From positions 1 through 33,381 of the forward strand of contig JAJTGH010000058.1 in the NCBI GenBank assembly GCA_021299555.1: a DNA stretch of 33,381 bases, in the 5' to 3' direction. This document shows positions 1-8,373 of the stretch, piece after piece. The notes below the pieces were generated by a model that worked only from the letters and a program-made list of their open reading frames with translations, had not been told where the DNA came from and searched no databases. The DNA comes from Comamonadaceae bacterium (lineage in GTDB: Bacteria > Pseudomonadota > Gammaproteobacteria > Burkholderiales > Burkholderiaceae_C). Each line of letters begins with the position of its first letter. The stretch's first letter is position 1. The position numbers and the translations under genes are program-made.

Positions 1-186
1 AATTTGATCGTACATCACGGCAGCCTCGGCGCCCTGCTTGCGCTGCCAATATTGCCAGCCATTGAAAGCGGCGAAAGCACCCAGCACAAGGATCAGCAGC
101 CAGGTGATCGCGTTGCCATAGCGCTTCCAGAAGTGTTTGATCTGGTCTAACTGTTCTTGCTCTTCTAGGTCGAGGTGGCTGGCCAT
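1..186 (-). CDS. YfgM-like tetratricopeptide membrane protein, N-terminal part only
   Basis: The gene starts at the ATG at 186 and runs off the left edge, so only about 62 residues are visible. They show a short acidic/glutamine-rich cytoplasmic start (MASHLDLEEQEQLDQIKHFW), one strong membrane segment at about residues 24-42 (AITWLLILVLGAFAAFNGWQ) and the beginning of a soluble region. This is the N-terminal layout of YfgM, an inner-membrane protein with a periplasmic TPR domain that associates with the Sec translocon and periplasmic chaperones in E. coli. Its place directly after hisS matches the conserved order ispG-hisS-yfgM-bamB-der. The TPR domain lies outside the window, so the assignment rests on the N-terminus and on context. 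Confidence 0.8.
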   Translation of the reverse strand, partial: MASHLDLEEQEQLDQIKHFWKRYGNAITWLLILVLGAFAAFNGWQYWQRKQGAEAAVMYDQI

Positions 187-264
187 GGATGGTCGCGAAC
201 GGGTCGCTCGGTTCAAAAATCAAAAAACGCTGTCGCAGGGCAGCTGCAGCATCGCAAAAGCGCA

Positions 265-270
265 ATTGTA
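265..270 (-). promoter_or_regulatory. Candidate -10 box upstream of the yfgM-like gene
   Basis: In the 136-bp hisS to yfgM gap the minus strand carries TACAAT about 80 bp before the yfgM start. I find no good -35 hexamer at 16-18 bp. Between this box and the gene the minus strand has a run of six T and then five T after a GC-rich imperfect hairpin (about 222-256), which could be a weak terminator or attenuator. Only the hexamer itself is seen; promoter function is inferred. Confidence 0.25.
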
Positions 271-322
271 GGCGGCGGCGCCCACTCCTGATAACCACTG
301 TTCAGACGCGGGCAGCAAAGGC

Positions 323-1471
323 TCAGCGCAGCCGAGCAGCCCAGCGGTCGGCCTGATTCAAGGGCTCGAGCACTTGCTCGTCGGACTGACCTGAACGCAA
401 GGCTTTGACGGCCACACAGCCCTGCTGCAGCTCAGCCTGCCCAAATATCAGTGCGAACCGCGCACCGCTGGCATCGGCACGCTTGAATTGCGACTTCATG
501 CTGCCCATCCCTTCGGCCGTTCCAGCCGCTGGGGCATGCATCTGCACGCTCACCCCAGCCTCGCGCAGGATTTGCAAGCTCTGTAGAACCTGCGGCAAAA
601 CGGCAGCATCGGGCACCACCGCAAAGGCATCGGGTGCCGGCTGCGCCGGCTCGACACCCTGCTCCCTGAGCAGTTCAAGAACACGCTCAACGCCCAAAGC
701 CCAGCCCACCGCCGGAGCTGCCTTGCCGCCCATCTGTCCAATCAGGCCGTCGTAGCGGCCACCGGCACAAATGGTGCCCTGCGATCCGAGCCGGTCGGTC
801 ACAAACTCGAAAACGCTGAGGTTGTAGTAGTCCAGGCCTCGCACCAGTCGAGGATTGAGCGTCCAGGAAACGCCGTTGGCATCGAGCATGGCCTGCAGCC
901 CCTGAAAGTGCGCCAGCGACCGTTCGCCCAGAAAATCGATTAATTTCGGGGCCTGGTTGACCAGATCCTGCATCTGCGGGTTCTTGGTATCCAGTATGCG
1001 CAGCGGATTGGAGTGGAGCCGGCGCCGGGCTTCTTCATCGAGCCGATCAGCATGGCCTTCAAGGTAGGCGATGAGCCGCTCGCGGTGCCTGGCCCTTTCC
1101 TCGGGCTGCCCCAGACAGTTGATCTCCAGGCGCCAGTCGGTCAGCCCGAGCTCACGCCAAAGCGCGGCGGCCAGCAAGATCAATTCAGCGTCCACGTCGG
1201 GGCCGTTTTCAGGCCGCATGGTCAGGTGATCGGCGTCGCCATGCTTGTCCGATCGGTCTTCAAAGGAATACATCTCCTTCTCGACAATGTCAGTGACCTC
1301 ACCGATGCTGCGAACAAACAAGCGTGTGTGCTCCAGGATCGGCGTGCGGATATTTCGGTAGGCGTAACGCGCCATCAAGGACCGCACCCTGTCCTCCAGC
1401 CACTCCCAGTGCGCCGATTCCGGCGGCAAGATATCGTTCATGCCTTTGACGGCGGTCAATTTGTCAACCAT
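323..1471 (-). CDS. hisS: Histidine--tRNA ligase with an internal in-frame deletion of motif 2
   Basis: HisRS is the class II cytoplasmic enzyme that charges tRNA-His. The ORF starts at ATG 1471 with [18 protein letters not shown] (family start) and has motif 1 near residues 40-60, the histidine-A motif LVRGLDYY, the histidine-B motif GGRYDGL and a C-terminal anticodon-binding domain. It is 382 residues, against about 424 for E. coli HisRS. The shortfall is one block: after the conserved LTMRPE (E88, about position 1208) the protein jumps to [10 protein letters not shown]. About 52 residues present in E. coli are gone, including motif 2 (the FRHERPQ region, whose arginine contacts ATP and histidine). 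Such a protein should be inactive. HisZ also lacks aminoacylation activity, but it has no anticodon domain, so this is hisS. It lies 33 bp after the ispG stop. An assembly error is the likeliest cause. Confidence 0.93.
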   Translation of the reverse strand: MVDKLTAVKGMNDILPPESAHWEWLEDRVRSLMARYAYRNIRTPILEHTRLFVRSIGEVTDIVEKEMYSFEDRSDKHGDADHLTMRPENGPDVDAELILLAAALWRELGLTDWRLEINCLGQPEERARHRERLIAYLEGHADRLDEEARRRLHSNPLRILDTKNPQMQDLVNQAPKLIDFLGERSLAHFQGLQAMLDANGVSWTLNPRLVRGLDYYNLSVFEFVTDRLGSQGTICAGGRYDGLIGQMGGKAAPAVGWALGVERVLELLREQGVEPAQPAPDAFAVVPDAAVLPQVLQSLQILREAGVSVQMHAPAAGTAEGMGSMKSQFKRADASGARFALIFGQAELQQGCVAVKALRSGQSDEQVLEPLNQADRWAARLR

Positions 1472-1504
1472 GGATGCTCTTTAAAGGGCGCATGGGCCCG
1501 CTTT

Positions 1505-2654
1505 TTAGACTTTGGCGTGACCAAAGCGCTTTTCAATGTAGTTCTCAACGATGCCCTGGAATTCGCGCGCGATGCCCTCCCCGCGCAGGGTCAATCGCTT
1601 TTCACCGTCGATGAACACGGGTGCGGCCGGAGCCTCCCCGGTTCCCGGCAGGCTGATGCCGATATCGGCATATCTGCTTGGCCAACTCCTGAAACGTGGT
1701 GCTGGTGGTTCGGCCGCAACCGGGACAGGCGGTGACACTGGGTACAAAGATGCGCAAACCCAAGGCCTGCAAGATCTCCGAGGCAATCACCGCCTCCTGG
1801 GTGCGCGACTCCCCGGGCTGGGGCGTCAGAGACACGCGGATGGTGTCGCCAATGCCCTCTTGCAGCAAGACAGACAAGGCCGCCGCGGAGGCCACCGTGC
1901 CCTTGGTGCCCATCCCCGCCTCGGTCAGGCCCAGGTGCAGCGGGTGATCGGTGCGTCTGGCCAGTTCTCGGTAAACCGAAATCAGATCCTGCACCCCCGA
2001 GACCTTGCATGACAAGAGAATCTGCTCGTGGGCCATGCCCAGTTCTTCGGCCCTTGCGGCCGATTGCAAAGCCGAGGAGATGAGCGCCTCGTACATGACT
2101 TGCTTGGCGCCCCAGGGCTGCGCACGGCGGCTGTTGTCGTCCATCATGCCGGCCAACAACTCCTGATCCAGACTGCCCCAGTTCACACCGATACGCACCG
2201 GCTTGTCCCAACGCATGGCCGCTTCGACCATCTGCGAAAACTGCTTGTCGTGCTTGTCGCCCTTGCCCACGTTGCCTGGATTGATGCGGTACTTGGACAA
2301 AGCCTGGGCACAGGCTGGAAACTGGGTCAGCAGGGTGTGGCCGTTGTAGTGGAAATCGCCCACCAGAGGCACATCGACACCCATGCGATCGAGTTGCTCG
2401 CGCACATGCGGCACAGCCGCCGCCGCCTCAGGCGTATTGACCGTGATGCGCACCACCTCGGAGCCAGCCTGAGCGAGCTCCTTGCACTGTATGGCCGTGG
2501 CAATGGCATCTGCGGTATCGGTGTTGGTCATGGACTGCACCCGCACGGGTGCGTCGCCTCCGACCGTCACCACACGCGAACCCCAGACAATTCGAGCCTG
2601 AGCTGAGCGCCTGGGCGCAGGCAAAGCCGCTTCAATGGGCTGGCATGGAGTCAT
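1505..2654 (-). pseudogene. ispG: 4-hydroxy-3-methylbut-2-en-1-yl diphosphate synthase, broken by an internal deletion with frameshift
   Basis: IspG (GcpE) is the [4Fe-4S] enzyme of the MEP isoprenoid pathway that converts MEcPP to HMBPP. From ATG 2654 (overlapping the rodZ stop) the frame is typical: [32 protein letters not shown], the TEAG region, and the first two cluster cysteines C310 and C313 in ACPGCGR. After Q327 (about 1674) the reading breaks: this frame ends in an unrelated tail with a stop at 1602, while another frame resumes the family sequence at [19 protein letters not shown] and runs to the stop at 1505. About 38 family residues are missing, including the third cluster cysteine and the NGPGE motif (GCIVNGPGESKH in relatives). 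As written the gene cannot make active enzyme. Because the MEP pathway is normally essential, a sequence or assembly fault is more likely than true decay. Confidence 0.92.
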
Positions 2655-3538
2655 CACTTCACCTCGAATCGGGCCACATTGTTTTGCGTCAGGGGCACGA
2701 GATCAAATGGCTGGCCACGCACCCTGACCCGCACGTCACCGGCATTGCCCACCGTCACCCGCAACGGGGTGCTGGCCGAAATCGGTGCCATCTCCCCAGA
2801 ATTCAAGACACGACGCAAGACGATCAAACCTGCAGAGTCGAGCACCTCAACCCAGGCCGGGCTTTGCGCCTGGATGGCAAGCACTGTGGTGGCATCTGCC
2901 AAAACCCCAGCAGGGGCCGATACCGCGGGCGCCGCGCTCGCGGCACTCAATCCGGGCTCACGCCGGACCGCATCGGCCGAGGCGGATGCAGCGGGCACGG
3001 GACTGACCGCCGCAGTGCGATCGACCGCCTGGCCAGCCGGGGATACCGATTCCGTGACCACCGCCCCAGCTCCCGCATCTGACCGGGCTTGGGAGCCAGG
3101 CTTGAAAGAAGCGAATTCCGGCAGGAAATAAACGATGGCTGCGGCCAGCAACAAGGCAGCGCCGCCCCAGAGCGCGGGCCTGGACAGCTGAGGCCAAACC
3201 TTGCTGGTGCCCGACGGCCCCGAGCCGCGAAAAGGCTGATTGAGGGCGCCAGCGACCACCAATTCCTGTCGCTGCACCTGCGGCAACAAGGCCAGGACCT
3301 GGACAGCATCGAGCTTGAGGGCGCGGCAGACGCTGGAGGCCAAGGCGCGGGTGAAGACCGGGCCGGGCAACAGATCGTGTCGATCGGCCTCCAGCGCTTC
3401 AAGACGCTTGACCGGCACCTTCAGCGAGACCGCCAGCGCAGCAATGTGCAGCCCGGCCTGCTCACGCGCACGGCGCATCAATGCGCCGGCGCTTTCGCCG
3501 TCGGTCGCACCCTCCGTATGACCCTGCGCTTCACTCAT
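2654..3538 (-). CDS. rodZ: RodZ-like helix-turn-helix membrane protein
   Basis: RodZ links MreB filaments to the cell-wall elongation machinery and helps keep rod shape. The 294-residue product shows the family plan: a cytoplasmic HTH domain at about residues 17-85 ([20 protein letters not shown]...[18 protein letters not shown]), a membrane segment at about 121-141 ([20 protein letters not shown]), a long Ala/Ser/Pro-rich periplasmic linker, and a C-terminal DUF4115 domain ([15 protein letters not shown]...). I chose ATG 3538 ([10 protein letters not shown]), which overlaps the pilF stop by 8 bp. An upstream in-frame extension to 3676 lies wholly inside pilF and looks unlike the family. The stop overlaps the ispG start (TGATG). 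The position between pilF and ispG is the conserved one. Confidence 0.9.
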   Translation of the reverse strand: MSEAQGHTEGATDGESAGALMRRAREQAGLHIAALAVSLKVPVKRLEALEADRHDLLPGPVFTRALASSVCRALKLDAVQVLALLPQVQRQELVVAGALNQPFRGSGPSGTSKVWPQLSRPALWGGAALLLAAAIVYFLPEFASFKPGSQARSDAGAGAVVTESVSPAGQAVDRTAAVSPVPAASASADAVRREPGLSAASAAPAVSAPAGVLADATTVLAIQAQSPAWVEVLDSAGLIVLRRVLNSGEMAPISASTPLRVTVGNAGDVRVRVRGQPFDLVPLTQNNVARFEVK

Positions 3539-4232
3539 CCCAGGCACCCTTGTCAAATGCCGCCGCCTGCTGCGAACGGCCGAAACGATGGCGCAGCTGC
3601 TCCCCAAACCGAGCCACCAGAACCGCATTATCAAGCTTGCGGGCCAACTTGACCGCTTGCCAGAGGGTCGGGGCATCGGCCATGGTCATGAGAGCAGGCT
3701 GAAAAAGACTGTCGAGCGCCTGCCCGGCTTGTCCGACCTGCTCCTGGCAGATGGCCAAAGCCAGCCAACTTTTGGCGGACTGGGCGGCTGTGGAGCGGAC
3801 CGCCGCTCGCCGCAACAAGGCCTGAGCCCGTACATGGCGGTCCTCAGCGACAGGCAAGCGACAAAGCAACCAGCCGTAATTGTGCAAGAGATCAGCATCA
3901 TCGGGACTCAACGCCATGGCACGCTCGAAACTGGGGTCCGCTCGCGACACATCACCCAATTGCATGTAAATCACACCGCGCAAATGCCAAGCGGCCGACA
4001 AGTCTGGCGCCAGAGCCAGCGCTTGCTTGACCTCATCGAGAGCGACCAAAGTCTGCCCCTGCTGCAGGTAAGCCGTGGCCAGGCTCAAGCGCAAGTGCGC
4101 CCTCCGATGCTCGGCCGACTGATCGGATTCAGTGACCCGATCCATGGGCGCAACCCGACCACTGGCCGACACAGAGCATCCGAGAATCAGGGCGCTGAGC
4201 CCACAGACAGCCAGGATCAGGACTGGCCTCAT
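3531..4232 (-). CDS. pilF: Type IV pilus biogenesis/stability lipoprotein PilF (TPR)
   Basis: PilF/PilW is an outer-membrane lipoprotein with TPR repeats that pilots the secretin PilQ. The frame from ATG 4232 ([20 protein letters not shown]) has a clear lipoprotein signal with the lipobox cysteine at residue 19. TPR units follow from about residue 45: RRAHLRLSLATAYLQQGQT, AAWHLRGVIYMQLGDVSRA, DADLLHNYGWLLCRLPVAED and SAKSWLALAICQEQVGQAG. The length (233 aa) is near the usual 230-260. The start codon shares one base with the rlmN stop (TGATG), so the two are translationally coupled. An upstream in-frame extension to 4361 lies inside rlmN and I discard it. Confidence 0.88.
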   Translation of the reverse strand: MRPVLILAVCGLSALILGCSVSASGRVAPMDRVTESDQSAEHRRAHLRLSLATAYLQQGQTLVALDEVKQALALAPDLSAAWHLRGVIYMQLGDVSRADPSFERAMALSPDDADLLHNYGWLLCRLPVAEDRHVRAQALLRRAAVRSTAAQSAKSWLALAICQEQVGQAGQALDSLFQPALMTMADAPTLWQAVKLARKLDNAVLVARFGEQLRHRFGRSQQAAAFDKGAWDE

Positions 4233-5389
4233 CAGCGCCCCACGCTCAACCCATCGGAGAGCGCGACCACAGGGACGCCGCCTATCATGGCCTGACGCTG
4301 ACTGGCCATGCGCTGTTGCACGTCGGTTCGGTCCTTCACATCGCCGGCAAGTTGGCCGCAAGCCGCATCGATGTCATCGCCTCGCGTCTTACGCACCGTG
4401 GTCACGATGCCCGCGTCGAGCAAGACGCTGGCAAACGCCTGGACCTGCTGCGACGTAGAGCGCTTGAGGCCCGAGGCGGCAAAAGGGTTGAAGGGAATCA
4501 GATTGAGCTTGACCGAAAGGCCGCTGGCGGCATGGCGCCGAATCAAGGCCACCAATTCGTGGGCATGCTCGGTCCTATCGTTGACTGCATCGAGCATGCA
4601 GTACTCAAAGGTGATGAAGTCACGCGGTGCAAACTGCTGGTAAGCCGCACAAGCCCGCAGCAATTCGTCGATCGGGTATTTGCGATTGAGCGGAACCAAA
4701 TGGTCACGCAGCGCATCGTTGGAGGCGTGCAAGGACACCGCCAGGGCGACCGGCAGATCCTGAGACAGTCGCTGCATCACGGGCACAACCCCGGAGGTCG
4801 ATACGGTCACACGCCGGCGCGACAGTCCATACCCATGGTCGTCGAGCATCGCCCGCAATGCAGGCAATAACTGGGCGTAGTTTTGCAAGGGCTCGCCCAT
4901 GCCCATCATGACCACATTGGTAATCACGCGCTCTTGCTGGTCAAACTCGCGTCGCAACATGTGCTCGGCATGCCAAAGCTGGGCCAAGATTTCGCTCGTC
5001 TGCAGGTTTCGGCTAAATCCCTGATGCCCCGTCGAGCAAAAGCGGCAACCCACGGCGCATCCCGCCTGGGACGAAACACACAAGGTGCCCCGATCGCTCT
5101 CAGGAATGAACACGCTTTCAATCAGATTGCCATCACCGACGTCGAAAAGCCACTTGATGGTGCCGTCGGCAGATCGCTGGGTCGATACGACCGGCATGGC
5201 CTGCACATGGGCATGTCGAGCCAGCTTGTCACGCAGCGACCTGGCCAGATCGGTCATTTGCGAGAGATCACCGACCCCGCGCTGATGGATCCAGCGAAAC
5301 AGCTGTGTGGCACGAAAACGCTTTTCCCCCAGCTGATCGCAAAAATCAGCCAGCGCAGCCAAATCAAAGCCAAGAAGGTTGGTGGTCAT
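4232..5389 (-). CDS. rlmN: Dual-specificity 23S rRNA (A2503)/tRNA (A37) C2-methyltransferase RlmN
   Basis: This is a radical-SAM enzyme that makes 2-methyladenosine at A2503 of 23S rRNA and A37 of some tRNAs. The 385-residue product has the family N-terminus ([25 protein letters not shown]), the radical-SAM cluster motif CAVGCRFC (C111, C115, C118), [19 protein letters not shown] and the C-terminal [10 protein letters not shown] carrying the methyl-transfer cysteine (C344). It looks complete. I start at ATG 5389; a TTG in frame at 5416 would add nine residues. The gap of about 150 bp from ndk contains a large hairpin (see the entry at 5448-5515). First gene of the rlmN-pilF-rodZ-ispG-hisS run. 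Confidence 0.95.
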   Translation of the reverse strand: MTTNLLGFDLAALADFCDQLGEKRFRATQLFRWIHQRGVGDLSQMTDLARSLRDKLARHAHVQAMPVVSTQRSADGTIKWLFDVGDGNLIESVFIPESDRGTLCVSSQAGCAVGCRFCSTGHQGFSRNLQTSEILAQLWHAEHMLRREFDQQERVITNVVMMGMGEPLQNYAQLLPALRAMLDDHGYGLSRRRVTVSTSGVVPVMQRLSQDLPVALAVSLHASNDALRDHLVPLNRKYPIDELLRACAAYQQFAPRDFITFEYCMLDAVNDRTEHAHELVALIRRHAASGLSVKLNLIPFNPFAASGLKRSTSQQVQAFASVLLDAGIVTTVRKTRGDDIDAACGQLAGDVKDRTDVQQRMASQRQAMIGGVPVVALSDGLSVGR

Positions 5390-5447
5390 TGCGCGAGGAC
5401 TGTTGGCAGCTGTCAAGCGTAACGCGTGCGGACAAAATTACAAGGGG

Positions 5448-5515
5448 CCAAGCCCGTACACAGCGCCGCAATGCACAGCGGGGCCCTGGGGCCCCGCCGT
5501 CTGAAGCAGGCTTGG
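5448..5515. repeat. Nested inverted repeats in the ndk-rlmN gap
   Basis: An inner, perfect 9-bp inverted repeat (GCGGGGCCC / GGGCCCCGC) spans 5478-5497 with only two bases between the arms, so an actual hairpin would open the innermost pairs. Outside it, CCAAGCC at 5448-5454 pairs with GGCTTGG at 5509-5515. On the transcript (minus strand) this would form a long GC-rich structure between the ndk stop and the rlmN start. No T-run follows, so it is not a standard intrinsic terminator. Processing or mRNA-stabilising roles are possible but unproven. Confidence 0.6.
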
Positions 5516-5538
5516 GGCCCGCACGAGCAGCAATGCGT

Positions 5539-5964
5539 TCAGCGCGAATAGACGCTCATGCCAGGAAAGAAGAAAGCCACCTCTTGGGCTGCTGTCTCCG
5601 GGGCATCCGATCCATGGACGGCGTTGGCATCGATGCTGTCGGCAAAGTCGGCGCGAATGGTGCCAGCCGCGGCCTTCTTGGGGTCGGTGGCTCCCATGAG
5701 ATCGCGGTTTTTTAGGATCGCATTCTCCCCTTCAAGGGCTTGAATCATGACAGGCCCGGAGATCATGAAATCCACCAAATCTTTGAAAAACGGACGGGCC
5801 TTGTGCACGGCGTAAAACGCCTCGGCCTCTGCGCGGGAGAGGTGAGCCATTTTTGCCGCCACGATCTTCAGGCCAGCTGCCTCAAAGCGTGCGTAAATCT
5901 GACCAATCACATTCTTGGAAACGGCGTCAGGTTTGATGATCGAAAGGGTGCGCTCGATGGCCAT
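5539..5964 (-). CDS. ndk: Nucleoside diphosphate kinase
   Basis: Ndk moves the gamma-phosphate from ATP to other (d)NDPs through a phosphohistidine and balances nucleotide pools in the cytoplasm. The 141-residue product is the standard length. It begins [21 protein letters not shown] (nucleotide-binding lysine in IKPDAV) and carries the catalytic histidine H117 in [12 protein letters not shown]. The ATG at 5964 is preceded on the minus strand by a purine-rich AAAGGAA. A candidate promoter lies 55 bp upstream. It sits between rluB and rlmN, as in many Burkholderiales. Confidence 0.97.
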   Translation of the reverse strand: MAIERTLSIIKPDAVSKNVIGQIYARFEAAGLKIVAAKMAHLSRAEAEAFYAVHKARPFFKDLVDFMISGPVMIQALEGENAILKNRDLMGATDPKKAAAGTIRADFADSIDANAVHGSDAPETAAQEVAFFFPGMSVYSR

Positions 5965-6018
5965 GGAAATTCCTTTGGTTTTTCTGAAAATTTGAACCGA
6001 TGCGGGACAAAGCCCGCT

Positions 6019-6024
6019 ATTTTA
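6019..6024 (-). promoter_or_regulatory. Candidate -10 box for ndk
   Basis: The minus strand reads CCTAAAATAGCG here, with TAAAAT as the -10 hexamer about 55 bp before the ndk ATG. The same 12-mer occurs upstream of the NYN-domain gene at 26823-26834, which supports a real promoter element. I see no strong -35. Confidence 0.45.
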
Positions 6025-6078
6025 GGGCCTATTGCTTCGGGTTTTCCCACCCGCCTCAATCCCTTGCCGAATCAGGGG

Positions 6079-6501
6079 TCAGCCCCGACCGCCCTTGCGG
6101 CCTGAGCGATTGCCGCCGCGGCTTTGACCCTGACCGGGCCCTTGGCGCTGGCGGGTGAACGTGTCGGCACCAATGTAGCCAAAAGAGGTTTTCATCGGGT
6201 CGGGCTGACCGCCCCCCGACCCTGCACCACCGGCCCCACCGCCACCGCGCGGATTGCGGCCTTGGCGCTTCTTACCCTGGGCCGGCATATTGAAGCCCGG
6301 TTGAGGGCTTGATGGCCGCGGGCCATTGCCACGGGCACGCTTGCGACGACCCGATCCGGCCGTGTCAATGCGGCCGGCCTCATGCCGGCCGGGCGGCGGC
6401 TGAAACTCGTACGGTCCTATGGGCTCGCCATCCTCGCCATCGCCCACGCTCTCCTGCGTCGGAGCGCCCAGCCCCGGCCCGGTCAACTCCGGATCGAAGG
6501 G
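6079..6501 (-). pseudogene. Out-of-frame C-terminal tail of rluB
   Basis: Directly after the premature rluB stop (6483-6485) another minus-strand frame continues the protein without interruption: [19 protein letters not shown], then an Arg/Gly-rich low-complexity stretch, then KTSFGYIGADTFTRQRQG and a Gly/Arg-rich end with a stop at 6079. This SFGYIGADTFTRQR element followed by a basic tail is, from memory, what closes RluB in Comamonadaceae. So this is most likely the last 135 or so codons of rluB and not a separate gene. The first possible start of this frame (TTG at 6486) has no clear ribosome site. Loss of one base in the CCC run near 6499-6501, or of one 7-bp unit (CTCAGCC), would explain the shift. 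Confidence 0.75.
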
Positions 6502-7577
6502 CTGAGGGGATTGCTCCAGCCATCGAGTTCGACGTAGGCGCCACGGCGCAAGCCCCGCGGCAACATGAAAGCGCCATAGCGGATGCGAATCAAGCGACTA
6601 ACGGCGTGCCCGACAGCCTCAAACATGCGCCGCACCTCACGGTTGCGACCCTCGGCGATGGTCACCCGGTACCAGCAATTGACCCCTTCACCGCCTCCGG
6701 CTTCTTCAATGGCTCCGAACTGGGCCATGCCGTCATCGAGGGCAACGCCCTCGAGCAAGCGCTGCTTTTCTTCCAAGCTCAAAGCGCCCAGGACACGCAC
6801 TGCGTACTCGCGCTCGAGTCCGAAGCGCGGATGCATCAACTTATTGGCCAGCTCCCCCGAACTGGTGAACAGCAGCAAGCCCTCGGTATTGAGATCAAGA
6901 CGGCCTACCGACTGCCACTTGCCTTGAAACAGCTTGGGCAATTTGCGAAAAACGGTGGGTCGATTTTGCGGATCGTCATGCGTTACCACCTCCCCGGCAG
7001 GCTTGTGGTAGGCGATCACGCGGGGCGGCGGCGGGGCAATTCGCACCCGCAAAGGCTTGCCATTGACCTTGACCGCATCGCCGAACTGGATGCGCTGACC
7101 GATATGAGCGGGCTCATTGTTGACCGAGATCCGCCCCTCCAAAATGAGTTGCTCCATCTCCAGGCGGGAGCCCAAGCCGGCCTGGGCCAGTACCTTGTGC
7201 AACTTCGGGCTCTCGGGCTGCGGGGTCAGCACACGCTTGGGCAACTCCACCATGGGATCCTGCTCGTCGGCATCGATCTGTCCGGCGACCACATCCTCGA
7301 ATTGATAGGCCGCACGAAGCGCTCGATCCGGATCCCTGCGCGGCGGCCGCTCGCGCCGGGTTTGCGGCGACGGCGCTTGGCCCTCTTGCGGGCTGGCAGC
7401 AACCTCAGAGCGCTCGCGAGAGCGGCGAGAGCGACGACGGCCCCGCCCGGGTTGCTCTGAACCGGGCACTTCGGCCTGGCTGACGTCTTGTGGGTCGACG
7501 AGCGGCGCCGCGGCCGGTTGCCCGGCTTGGGCATCGGGCACAGGCCCCGTATCGATGGCGTCTGGATTGGAGTGCAT
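6483..7577 (-). CDS. rluB: 23S rRNA pseudouridine(2605) synthase RluB, C-terminal tail frameshifted
   Basis: RluB converts U2605 of 23S rRNA to pseudouridine. From ATG 7577 ([11 protein letters not shown]) there is a long basic, disordered N-terminal extension to about residue 120, then an S4 RNA-binding domain ([20 protein letters not shown]..., about 126-180), then the RsuA/RluB/RluE/RluF catalytic domain with [10 protein letters not shown] (D228 catalytic) and [12 protein letters not shown]. The enzyme core is intact. The frame then stops at 6483, just after GWSNPLSPS, while the family tail continues in another frame. A TTG at 7586 would make the start overlap the scpB stop, but the ATG is preferred. 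scpB and rluB are commonly adjacent. Confidence 0.92.
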   Translation of the reverse strand: MHSNPDAIDTGPVPDAQAGQPAAAPLVDPQDVSQAEVPGSEQPGRGRRRSRRSRERSEVAASPQEGQAPSPQTRRERPPRRDPDRALRAAYQFEDVVAGQIDADEQDPMVELPKRVLTPQPESPKLHKVLAQAGLGSRLEMEQLILEGRISVNNEPAHIGQRIQFGDAVKVNGKPLRVRIAPPPPRVIAYHKPAGEVVTHDDPQNRPTVFRKLPKLFQGKWQSVGRLDLNTEGLLLFTSSGELANKLMHPRFGLEREYAVRVLGALSLEEKQRLLEGVALDDGMAQFGAIEEAGGGEGVNCWYRVTIAEGRNREVRRMFEAVGHAVSRLIRIRYGAFMLPRGLRRGAYVELDGWSNPLSPSIRS

Positions 7578-7582
7578 GGCTT

Positions 7583-8227
7583 TCAAGGCTCGGCGATCTG
7601 GCCGGTCACAGGGTGAGCGCTCTGAGGCACGACCGATGCCTCGTCTTGCGCAAACTCACCGGGCGTCGGCTCGGTCAGCCCGAATTCAATTTGCTCCAGA
7701 ACGGCGTCATCAACAACGCCGGCATCAAGAGTGGGCAGCTGATCGAGCGATTGCAGACCCAGGTCATCGAGAAACTGGCGGGTGGTCGCATACAACGCGG
7801 GGCGGCCAACGGTTTCGCGGTGGCCGATCACCTCGACCCAGCCCCGATCTTCAAGCTGCTTGAGCAAAAGAGAATTGATCGTGACGCCACGTATGTCCTC
7901 CATGTCGCCGCGGGTTACGGGCTGACGGTAGGCAATGATGGCCAGCGTCTCCAGCGTTGCCCGGGTGTACTTGGGAGGCTTTTCCGGGTTCAGACGATCC
8001 AGGTAGGGTCGCATTTCAGGCCGACTCTGAAAGCGCCAGCCTGAGGCCACTTTCACCAATTGAACACCTCGCCCAGACCACTCGTCCTGAAGATCGGCGA
8101 GAAGTCGCTTGAGGGTGTCGGCACCCACGCTGGCCTCGAACAACACCTCCATGTCCCTCAAGGACATGGCCTGCGGGGAACAGATGAGAGCCGTTTCGAG
8201 GACGCGCTTGGCATCCGTCGTATTCAT
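7583..8227 (-). CDS. scpB: Segregation and condensation protein B
   Basis: ScpB is the winged-helix kite subunit that, with ScpA, bridges the SMC condensin heads in chromosome segregation. The 214-residue product from ATG 8227 ([17 protein letters not shown]) contains the family core [26 protein letters not shown] and [21 protein letters not shown], with the usual acidic C-terminal tail. The ORF could be extended upstream to 8293 but those residues do not resemble the family. scpA is not in the window. A candidate promoter lies at the end of rluD. Confidence 0.95.
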   Translation of the reverse strand: MNTTDAKRVLETALICSPQAMSLRDMEVLFEASVGADTLKRLLADLQDEWSGRGVQLVKVASGWRFQSRPEMRPYLDRLNPEKPPKYTRATLETLAIIAYRQPVTRGDMEDIRGVTINSLLLKQLEDRGWVEVIGHRETVGRPALYATTRQFLDDLGLQSLDQLPTLDAGVVDDAVLEQIEFGLTEPTPGEFAQDEASVVPQSAHPVTGQIAEP

Positions 8228-8373
8228 GTGATCAATCGTTGAAAGTGCAATGCACCAAGACCGACATCCTGGGCCGAATCGTGGGCAGCGCAAAAACGGG
8301 GGGACACAGCCACAGCAGATAGAGGGCGCTGCACTCAGCCCAGGCCAGTCTGGAGCAGACCGGCTGTGTGAAC

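Noticed and set aside
323-1471. Reading the 382-residue HisRS-like protein as HisZ, the catalytically dead regulatory subunit of ATP phosphoribosyltransferase
   Set aside because: The length fits HisZ, but the protein keeps the histidine-A and -B motifs and a full anticodon-binding domain, and sits in the ispG-hisS-yfgM context. It is hisS with a block missing.
1602-1672. A natural alternative C-terminus for IspG in the first frame
   Set aside because: The tail after ELAKQ is the frame-shifted translation of the conserved ADIGISLPG region, so it is a by-product of the break.
6005-6024. Small hairpin GCGGG-ACAAAG-CCCGC followed by TATTTTA on the plus strand as a terminator
   Set aside because: No gene is transcribed rightward into it, the stem is only five pairs and the T-rich part is the complement of the ndk -10 box.
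6079-6486. A separate Gly/Arg-rich small protein gene
   Set aside because: Its only start is a TTG without a ribosome site, and its sequence continues RluB in family-typical fashion. It is treated as the frameshifted tail.
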